Shown here piece by piece: positions 13,201 to 24,900 of a stretch of 64,000 nucleotides of DNA. The notes under the pieces are model-generated. The model did not search any database, was not told the origin of the DNA, and saw nothing but the letters and a program-made list of their open reading frames with translations. Position numbers and translations under genes: made by a program. The stretch's first letter is position 1. Each line of letters opens with the position of its first letter. Origin of the DNA: Amphiura filiformis (lineage: Eukaryota; Echinodermata; Ophiuroidea; Amphilepidida; Amphiuridae); assembly GCF_039555335.1 (NCBI RefSeq), contig NC_092628.1, positions 70,895,706-70,959,705 of the forward strand, given 5' to 3'.

Positions 13201-16200
13201 GAGATACTGTGCTGTATATGCTCAGATTACATTTTGCTTTGAGAGCTGGATCAGTACACTGCAATTTGAGGTACGAAAATTCACAGATATCAGTTCGTTC
13301 AAGAGTTTAGCACTGGATTGAAATACCTTTGCTATACAGGGGAGTCACAAACATCTCAAAATTGTCACACAATGTGTCAGAGCTTATGAGAATAAACAAA
13401 ATCCAAAGAGATGTACTGTTCAGTTATAAGAGAAATATTTGTCTCATCGGCCAACTTCTGGATAATTGTAACCCAGCATTCTATCTGAGACGTTCGGTTA
13501 AACCTACTTCCAATGTTTGGTACTAATGTCAGCCAATTGGGCATGAGATCAACTGTCTTTCTGGCACAGTTTCAAGATTATGTAAACAAGCCAAATTGCC
13601 AGGATTCAGAAAAACCACTCTCTAAGAGCAACAATAGCATCTCGTTTGTACAACAAGTGACTTTGATGAACAGTTGGTATGTAAGACAACAGGTGACAGA
13701 TCATCAGCAGAAGGGTATACAAACGGACAAGTGATGGACAAAAGAAGAGCATAAGACAAAACCACAACAAAGTATAACAATGTAATAAAGTCTTATATTG
13801 TATTGTATCATTTTGGGAGAAGAAATACAAGTTGCATATTCAGAGCTTTGTCCAATTAAAATAATATTGTATCAAATGTATTTTTGAAGTTCAATTATCT
13901 CAAAACAATGTTGTTTATTTCTAAATTGTTCATGATGATGTGTCATATCAGTAAATTAAAAATATAGACATATTGTCATTAATTATATGCAATAAACTGT
14001 AGCTTGTGCTTTGTACGAATACACATTTCTTTGTACGAATCCAAGAGTGTTGATTCGTAGAAAATAATCTAAAGTTTATTGAATAGATTGAAGTCATAGC
14101 AATGGTTTAAATGCCCAAATACACATTGATGAAACATGCTACTCACAGCTTTAGATGATGGTGAAGAACTAGACAGTGATTTGACCAATACTTCTTGTAG
14201 TTCTCCTATGCGTCCCTGTATAAATTGTCTAATGGACTCAGATGTACCTTCACATATCTCCTCCAAGATGCGATAAGCCTTCTTCTGAATCGTATGATCT
14301 TTACTCTGTGGGTATAATTGTAAACAGTCATCAATAAGCAACACATTGCCTTTTCATATTTAAGAAAGACTCATTCACTTTGCAAATGCATATAATGAAA
14401 GAAAATGGAGATGATAAAGTTGTGTTCTACAGAACAAAAATACATGCATCATACCTGTATAAGTGGCTGGACCAGTCTGTATGCCTTCTCTACATGTTCT
14501 TGATCAAGATATGGTATCATAGCTATAGCTAGATCCATCAATGGGTGCTTGTTCTTCTCATCAGATGCCAACTTGGTAACCAATTTATCCATTAAGCCAC
14601 AAATAAGCTGCAAATGACAAGTCCATATGAATATTGATAATTTAATGCAAATAAATCACACTTTTTACTTAGGTCTTTATCAATTGCTGAGTTTGCACTA
14701 ATAAAACATCTGAATTGGGCTATTCCAGTTGATATTCAACTGCACGGTGGCAAAGCGCTACAGGCTCTACCTGGCAATCGGAGGGTTGCGAGTTCGAGTC
14801 CAGGTGGTACCATTGTGTTGCGTACTTGGTCAAGTTACTTTACCTCACTTGCCTCTCTCTACCCAGGAGTGAAATGGGGAGCTGTTAGGTGTTAGGAGAA
14901 AAAGGTATAAGCAGCTGACATATTCTATTGACAGCAGAATAAATTTAAAGCGCTTTGATACTAGTGAAAGGCACTGTATAAATGTCAACATTTATTATTA
15001 TTATTATTAATAAACCCCCTATGAAAGAAATGGCCTTATTCTTCCACACAGGGAATGTGTATTTCAAATGGGGTTACCTGAATGGATGACTCCATTTGAA
15101 ATTTACACCCCCGATGTGGAAGATTAAGGTCATGTCTTGAATGTATGGATATCAACTGGAATAGCCCATTGCTTAAACAAAGTAGTAATCTCTCAAAAAC
15201 TGCAATAACACCTTAATTTTACAGCTACCCATTACGCCTGGGTGGAGTAAAGTACCTTACATAAACAGGCATGTGATTAGGGAATTCCCAGAATGGAGGA
15301 AACTTGCGAAGCGGAACGAGCGTAGCGAGTGAAGCTCTCGCGCCTCACGGCCGGGGGTCCAGGGGCGAAGCCCCGGCGGGGTTGAGGGGCTGAGCCCCCG
15401 AAGCCAGAGGGCTTCTACACTGTAAAAACCCTATTGATGCCTTCTCAGGAGAGCAATTTTACAGGAAAAAAAGACACATAAATGAAGACAAAATGTTTAA
15501 TTTGAATGAAAAAATACCACTGGTAATATGGTCCGTTAAAGCAATTCTTCCCTTGGATCCATAAGATATCATGTCCCCACACAGTGAGCATAAGCTTTAC
15601 CGGCGACAGCAATTTTTTTGATACCATTTTCCTCCACCGTACAGCTCAATTCGCGACCATCTTTAACATGTATTACTTTCACTTCGTGATCCAGCCAGCT
15701 CCAGCGGAACTTGTTTTTCAGATCTTTATCAACTACGCCGATGTTCGCGTCATTTTTCTGAAGCGTTTTCATCTTGATTTTGGTTCGATACCGATAAACA
15801 AATCCTGTCGTTCACGCAATATCAGCATGTCAAAATTAAAGATGGCCGATCTAGATAGAATGCAAGCTTATCAGTGATTGGTTAATATCGGCAAGTGACG
15901 TCACAATGGACCAATCATAGAAATCGTTAGTACGGTTTTGCCATCCGAGCTATAAAACCATCTTTGGGCGACTTTTAAAATACTTAATTCATGAATAATC
16001 GGCAGTTTTTCCATTCATGTTCGCAGGAAAAACATATTGGGCGAATTTGTGCGTGTTTTTTTCAGCAGGTATTTGCATTACGACTTGGCAACCACGGCGC
16101 ACACGGCCGAAAAAAAAAATACGTTAAAAAAGAGAGAGATGCTCTTTGCCAATGTTCACGAGCTTAGAGGGTGCCCCCAAATGTCTCAACGGATTTACAT

Positions 16201-19200
16201 TGATCTCAGGGGGGTCGGATTTTGGTCTCAAATCCGCGGATTTCCGCGAATCCGCGGAAAAATCACATGCCTGCATAAAGAAGCAAAACAGTTCTAGTGG
16301 CATTTCTTGAAAAAATATGATGGCACAATCATAAATGAAAGACCAAACCATATCACTAGCAAGTAACATACTGTGCATTACTGGATTGGACAATATATGT
16401 TGTGATATTTTGTCAACATGAATATTATGTGGTACATTATCCAATCACAAAGAAGACCGCATTTTATCTTCATTTTCATTCATACAAAATAATACAAATA
16501 CAAAATGGATATTTCATACCAAAAATCTGACTTACCTGAACATCAGTTATTTTAATGTAGACTTTGATGGTCTCCAATACTGTGAACACAGAACTGTCTT
16601 CTCTGGGATTACCAGTGGTGTACATATTGAACAGAATTGGCAGGTAGTTCTTGGCAAATTTAGCCAACTCTTTTTTAGCATCCTCTGAAAATCAATGTGT
16701 GGTAATTTATAGATTTGTCATTACAATCTTAATGTAGTTCTGTTTAAATTTACAGCTGCAAATAGAAATGTGCAGGACCAATATTTGTATCATCATTAAT
16801 TTTTATGAGTGAAGTAAAACCAATATGTGGAAGAAAATAAGTAATCTTATTCATTTGCTTTAATTTTTGCTGACTACAGAAATTGTTATATTAAAGCAGT
16901 TATATCAGAAGTAGGCATTTAAACACTTAAAAGTGTTTACACCCACATGGCATATAGCTGGCATTGCATAGCAAGATGCTCCACACTTTAAAGTGCTACA
17001 CAATTTGATGGTATTTTGTATGTAAAATACACAATTGCTATACAAATTCTGAAATGTGTTAGTTTTGCTGTAAACGTATATATTCTTCACTAAATTATGC
17101 CATGTAAAATAAAGAAACATTCTTTGTCTATGATTGGTCCAATTTTTCAAATTGATCCAGGCAAGAGATCAATTTATAAAACAAACCAATGTTACCACAA
17201 ATTGTGACAGAAAAATACAAATAAAATGAACAGGATGACATTTTAGTGCAAACTTCATGTTCATAATGTCAACTTACCATTGTCCATATTGGATGTAATG
17301 ATATTCCTCAAGCCTGCACACACATCTGATCTCAAGTCTGCCCTGTCACCAAGTGCTGATCCTAAGATACGAGCAATACCCTTGAAAGATTGTGTTACGT
17401 CGGTGGCACCCTTGCAGAAACCAGGGAGGAGGGCCCACACCTGAGACTGCAGTACATCATAGGTTTTGCTCTCAACTTTACGACCTTGCTGTTCCCATTC
17501 AAGTGCTGTCAAGTACATATGAAACAATCAAATGTTATCTTTAATATTTATAATTCAATGTAAATTTAATATGTGTTTGATGTATTCAAGTGCTTCAGTA
17601 AGTGCAATTAATTTCTTTTAATAATCTTATTGTGTTTTTCAATGTAATTTTGTATGTTTTTTATGTCATTATAATTGTAATATTTCATGTAATTTGGCCT
17701 CCGGGCCACGAATTGAAATAAATTTAATCTGAATCTGAATAGTTACAAGATTGCTATCTTAAGGGTACAGATCACAAAAACTTCCCATTGACCTAATAAC
17801 AAAGTAGGGCCCAAGTTTCCGCAAATAGATAAGTTAAGTTACCTTTCGCTTTGTGTTATAAATTCTATATCCTCTCAATGAGAAGAGAATTCTGCATAAC
17901 ATATCTGAAAATGACACCACATTTTCTTTCTACTTGTTGAAGAATTGGCGATATATTAAAAGGCCAGATTTTCATGCGTTTACATCCGACTGCTAATAAC
18001 GTTTTGATCTTGTGTGTTCATGCAGAGATAGTCATAGTGGCACTATTAGCATGTTGGCGGAAGCCACTTCACATACCGATTTAGTGGCATGAATCCTTAA
18101 ATGGATCATTTTCACAATAATCTCTTTTTACATACATAGCTAATGAATTTCTTTACAAGCAATTATCAATACACTTGGTATGACCTGCACATATTACTTT
18201 TATACATTACACTCTAAGTCGCATTTAAAAACCAATCTTATGATATAGAAATGTTGTCACTATCAGGACTCTTTGTGTTGTTTTTTTTAATGTTTATGCT
18301 CCTTTTCTCAACTTACATCTAGTTTTTAATTTAGCAGCCAATGGCAGGAAATACTTGGTGAAATATTGAAGTTCTGTATTGCAGATGTTCTCTCTGAGGA
18401 CAGGCAACAACCAGCTTCTTTGAAATTCATAATTGTCTCTGCAATGTTAAACATAGCAAACAGGTGAAAACTAGGTTTACAGTAATTCAATCTGACAAGA
18501 AATTGTAAAGCATCAAGAAAATGATCAAATCAAGTAGCATGTTGGTGATTCTCAAACAAAGGACTACATTATCAAAACTGTTGTTGAATACTATTTGATT
18601 TAGGAAATTTAACCCTGGTGAAACAAAATGAAGTTTTATCCCTTCAAAAAACACAACTCAAGATCTTGCAACCAAGAAAGTTTTCAACTTACTCATCTCC
18701 TGTGATCTGCAAAGGTACAGCATCCAAGACTACTTTAGGCCCCATCTTCTTGATTGCCATGCCAACAGTCTTATCCAACTCTTGGGTATATGGGAAGTGA
18801 TGAGTGCTTCTCAAATCACACATAGATTGCAGACATTTGGTCATGAATGTATGCCCTCTTTGCCAAACACCTGGTGGGAAAGAAAATATATAACTTGATT
18901 AAGAAATTGAACATTTTGTGGAGTAACAACTTAATAATAACAGCAACAAGAGAATGACAACAACAACATGTGAAAAGCGAGGCCAAAATAACTAGACTAG
19001 TATACATAAATGCTTTGGTGATTAACACACACAATGCTTATTCCAAGTGTTTTACATAACACTTACTTCAAAGAAGACACTAAGCACCTGTAAGACTAAT
19101 CCCCATGATGCATGATAGCGATAAGACAAACCACCCTCTACTGTATGGAACATCTTATGTACAGGTGTGTTACCACTGGATACCTGTGCTGCAAGCCACG

Positions 19201-21181
19201 AACAGGTTGGTAAAAGGCAATCTCGCAATAAAGTCTGTGGGTGGAAAAGTATGTTTTAAATCAGTCAGATTTCACAAAAATTACTTTAGTTCAAAAGAAC
19301 ATCAACTATTGACACCTAAGAAGCTGAACAGATTATGATGTGATAGTGCATTTATAATAGCGTGTACATTATTTATGTTGAATGAATAAATTGAATATGT
19401 TTGACAAGTCTGAATTTGCTTTATTGCATCGGCCAAGCACCATTTTCTCTAGTTTATCATCCCAATTGGATGTTATCAAGATGAAGATACAATAAGGTAA
19501 CAACGTTACACTCATGCACATTGAGTCATCAATAAATCATCTACATGTTTAAAAGAGGAGATTGTTAATTTCCTAATCCTAACAATGGGAGAAAATTGTG
19601 CTTTGCAATGTCTTGAACATTTTAACTTTTGATCTATAAATCATTTTGAGTCATTCATTGACATACCTTTAAAACTTGAGCTGCAGCTGTAGCAACTCCT
19701 GCTTTCTCTGAGGTGAAGCATGCCAAGCATGATGTGAATATTCTAGGTAAGTGATTCAGGCATAGTTTATCATCAAGTCTGAAACAAAGTACAAAAACAC
19801 CAAAACATGTTATGTAAGACCACTTGCTGCAAATATACAATTGATCAGCATCAATACTAACATATGGGATTATAACTGAATATATAAATTCCAAAATCTT
19901 ATTTACAATACACTCAGCAACATTTATAAGATGTAAATAATGATTTGATACTGAAAAGTCCATTCTGATCTACAGTTGCAAATTCCTTGTCAAGCCTTAA
20001 TACAGCTTGCAGACCAGGATCACATATATTTACTATTTATTTTATTCATGAGAACAAACTACTGGGACTGGAACACAATAATTATGACACATATTGGACA
20101 CAAACTCAGATGGAACTTGGCACACTTATGTTACTGCTGCCAGATGAGCTGCCAGGTTTGAACAAAACAATTAGACTGGTACCCTGTAATCACTGCAGTC
20201 CAAACAATTTTAAGGTGTGTGAAATTTTCATGGTATTACTCATTTTCTGTGAATAGCCTGCATTATGGAACAAATACTTTTTTTACACAAAGCAGACAAG
20301 ATCTCTGTAACTATATACATGTACAATGTACATACCGTATTTCGTCAAATAAATGCACATTTTCCCAAGGGGGGGGGGGGCATTTATTCAAGGTCAATTT
20401 TAGAACGATAATTCCCATTAAAATCATTAGGTAAACCTAAAACTCGCGCTAAAATGATGAACTATAAAACTAGAAACACTGACTTCTGGTTCACTTCCGG
20501 GTTTCCAATCGAGATTTTCGCCAAAAAGTGACACTATTATCGACCATGTGGGTAATTTGGTAAGCTTACTACACAAGATAGCATGGAAATATCGGCATTT
20601 TTGAAACATCTTGGTTGAAAAAAGTGGTGGTTGGCGTTTATTTGAAGGGGGGCAACTATTTGACGAAATATGGTATGTGCCTAATCCTCTTCGACCTGTA
20701 TAAATGTTCTGTCTATCACAGTACAGAAAGCATCAAAACTAAAAACTTAAGAGGAAAATTGAGTTAAATTGATGGTTAGAAAGATAACAAATCTGTTTCA
20801 ACTACCCGGCAAGGAATCGGATATTGAATTAGCTGCATCTTCCAGTAAGAACCTTCTATTTGTTCTCTTATTCATTGCATATTTTAACTCTCTCCATGCA
20901 GGTGTCGACTGCAGATGACAAGTTTAATTTTTTTTTTTAATTCAAAACTTTCAGAATTGTAAATTTTCATGACCATATTTGGAATTAGCATAAAAATGTA
21001 TTAAAATGAGTACAAACAAGCCTAGTGTTGATTAAGATAGTTCTTGATATTTTGAGAAAATATCTTGAAACTTGGAGCTTTTCATGTTGAAGCCTATGGC
21101 TAGCACACAAAGCACTAATTAGGCTAAAAAAAAAAAATTGTTTGTTTGCCCAATCAAGGGGTATTAAGGAGTGGGTTGGTA

Positions 21182-21218
<37 letters not shown>

Positions 21219-21915
21219 TCTGGTCGTATCATTTTGAAATGCACATATCTGAACTGCAAATCGGCAATGGTAGCCACTGTTTCAGTAGGAGAAACAGTAC
21301 TCCACGGTCCATTTCTTTTCTCCCCACCGCTATCTCCAGGCCGGTAAATTGATCATCAGCAGTAGCGGAACATCTGACATTACATTATTAAATAATTCCC
21401 GTAAATTTAGGGATATAGGGGCACTTACAAGGCGATCTACAATCACTTTCCTTTCGCAAGAAAAACACATACACGAAACTCGTGAGGTCGCCATGTTTGG
21501 ACTGCATCACTTGAACGTTGTTATGCAGACAATATAAATCACCACGTGAAAATATTTAAAAATCAAAAAACTATTACATATATCATTCAAATATGCATTT
21601 CAAATGTATGAAAAATATTTTAATACAATGTATTTAGTACATTTTTGTAACTTGTGAGAAAAATCGGTATATTTACACATTTTCACCCTGCGTTTTTGTT
21701 CACAATTAACGCTAGCTATACGATATAAACTCAGGTCTTTTAATAGTACGATCGCCGAGTACAAAGTTCACAACGAAATATAGATTTGTATAGTGAGTTT
21801 GGACATGCGCCACACGTATGATATGGTCTGCGTAAAATGCCTAAATCAAGACGTAAAAAGTCGTAGAAAGGTAGAAAATCCAACAAAATCGATGTTTTTA
21901 ACTTACAGTTTTGGG

Positions 21916-21948
<33 letters not shown>

Positions 21949-24900
21949 GTTGTAGGCGCTGGCGTAAAAATAGGTGCTTGGCGGTCGAGGACAAACAAAC
22001 AATTTTTTTTTTTTAGCCTTACTATACACCTCTCAGGTCATGACCCAAAACATTGATCTACTATCTACCTTGTAAGATTCACATGTGCAGCCTGCATGAC
22101 AGCTAACCATGCCTGTGTAGGTTGTACATCATTCTCTCCTGGCTGGTAGTCATACAAGGCATTTATCAGCTGAGCATTTAGTTCCTTGGGTAGACATGAT
22201 GGCTTAGGTTTGGCTTCAAACATACTGTGAAGAGCTTGCATGGAGACTGATGTCACCATCTGAGGGAATGATACAAAGATATTTTTAAAACTTTTTACAT
22301 TATTGACATTGTTCTTACTGCATGTATGAACCTATGTGCATCTTGCATTATATCCAGAATTACAGCAAACCACGCCTGATTTTCTTAAATGTAAATATTT
22401 ATGATTTTTTTTCTGGTTTATCTGCCTATGCATGTTATATTTTCCATTGCAATGTTGTGTTTGATTATGCTAGTGTGCAATGCATGGTTCTTTTTCCCCT
22501 GTATATTGCCATATTAAGAATAACAATTAAGGATCATTGATTTGATCTTGTGCACTAGTTTGTAATGTTTGAGTGATCCTATATTCCAGTGTATGATGCG
22601 TAAACCTCTTCCCTGTTTGTTAATTTACCCTTAATATTATTTCCAGTTCTTTATTGTCTACATCTCCCATCATAAACACTATACTTTGATCAGCTTGTAA
22701 TCCGCAGGAATTATTATGCTTTTACCACTATGCTGAAAAGTAGACCCGCGTTAACGAGTAATATAGTTGCTCTGTGTGATCTATATTTTGCATGTTAAAG
22801 AAAGTACACAAAGTATAGGACTTCAATTAATAATTTGTGATGTTTCTGGCAACATGTCACAAGACTTATCAATATTAATCCGCGATGTTATAAGGCCTGC
22901 CTCTTAAGAGCTGATCAAACACTAGATTACAGATAATTCATGTCTGATACTTACCACATTACTAAGGGTCATAACTTTGAGAATAGTCTCACACACAGTC
23001 TTCAAGTTATTCTTGGGTAGGACTGCTATGACATCTTTCAGGAAACCCAAGATGTGAAGGGTAGTTGTTGCTTCGGTGGTACCTGAATATTGACAAAATA
23101 AAATACCTGTTATAATGTGCATGATAATCTGATCCAATCAGACCAAAGGAGGATATTTTGACAACTGAGTCACAACTTTTATACTTGTTCTTAGTCTGAA
23201 CTTGTTAACAAAGAAATCCATACCAGTCTAGCATTCTTAGTTGAATTGATTTACTTTCTGTTTATTGTTATTTTTATTACTATTATTTTGGCCTGTGTCT
23301 CCATTTTCTGCCTTTCCTCCCTGATTGGACAGGATACTTAAACACATATCCTAACCCTATATGAGTTACCTCCAAGGACCTATGTAAGGTCCTCAGACAG
23401 CAGTAGTCTTCAAATGTGCTTACAAGTTTCAAGGTCTTTGACATTTAGTAAAACCAACACATACACACACACCCCAACACACTAACCTCCATGCTGTTCA
23501 ATCTGCTGAATGCAAAACTTGGCTGTAGGTACAGTTGCTGGATGATGTGGTGGAGGGTTGCCAGATTGCATAAATTGACTGCCTTTAAGGACTGCACAAA
23601 CTGCATGTTGAGCTGCCTTTCTTACCTACAATCAAGCAAAGTAGTAATACTACTATTTAGTATTTTATGCCATCTCAATATTAATTTACTTGGGAACATG
23701 TTTTATATGTCACAAAAAGGCAATAAATTTGATAGTAGTTTTATGTCTCACCTTGGGTTTTTGATGTATTGTGAAAACCAAAAGTCCTTGATAAGATTGC
23801 AATGTTGATGGTTCACTCCACACAGCAGCTTCCTGGACACGTAACACTGTACTGAGACAAGACAAAGCCGAGCGAAGGAGGGAAGCAGAAGATGTAGCAG
23901 AGTTGGCAGCTAATATGTCTAGAAACACCTTACATGCCATTGAGAACTTTAACCTCAGCACTGACTGGGGTACTCTGGAAAGGTAATGGGGAGAGTAAGC
24001 TTTAAAAATAAATATTTGACCGACATTTAGCCTTACAAATAGTTGCATAATCTACTTTTCTTAGTCATTGTTTATTTAGCTTTTTTTCCTCCTCCCCCAC
24101 CAAGATCTGATCAGTTTTGCGACAGCCTTATGTGTATGGATTAACTGTTTACCATATTCAAGTTGTAAGTAGTGAACTTAAGGAGCGGATCTTATCTAAA
24201 GAGTCTTCTGTTATCCAAAAAATTAATGATGAGGTAGAAATTATGAATCACAAATTCAGACTTAGCTGGAAAAATTCTAATTCGTAAATTTCACCAAATT
24301 GAAAAATAGCCTTCTCAGTCAAAAATTGGTTTATGTGAAATTTCACAACTCAGATAATTTCTCCTTCATAAAATTTGTAATATTGCCCTTGTAAAATGCA
24401 TAACCTTTGACTTTGTCTCAAGCTTTATTAAAAGCTCACGACATGAATAGTGGTTATATCTCAAAGTTTGCTTTCTCCATGCATATCGAGTAATTTGCAA
24501 GATCTGAGACAAAATTTGAAGAAAAACTGCATAAATGTATACCAGTTATTTCACTAGAACCAATTATCTTGTTTCTGCATGCAGTCTATAGTACAAACTT
24601 GTACTATTTTTCATTCACTTGCAATCTGGACCTCTTGTGAGATCAGTACTATTGTATTGGAAACTTGCAATTGACAATTAAGAACATTGTATGATAAATA
24701 AAAAGTACTATCAAAATCAACCAAAACCGAAGAGCTCCATGACTTACATATCAGAACAATTAGAATGTCATTACTCAAAAGAAACTGTGAGAGGAGAAAC
24801 AGGAAGGAAGTAATTGCTGTATATCACATACCTTTTTATCACCAGAGTAAGCAGAAATACAACAGCTGACAAGGATTCTCCCTCATTGACTGTTTCAAGA

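Noticed and set aside
15584-15877. Plus-strand open frame of 97 codons
   Set aside because: Antisense to the minus-strand fragment at 15772, whose composition is more protein-like; neither is proven.
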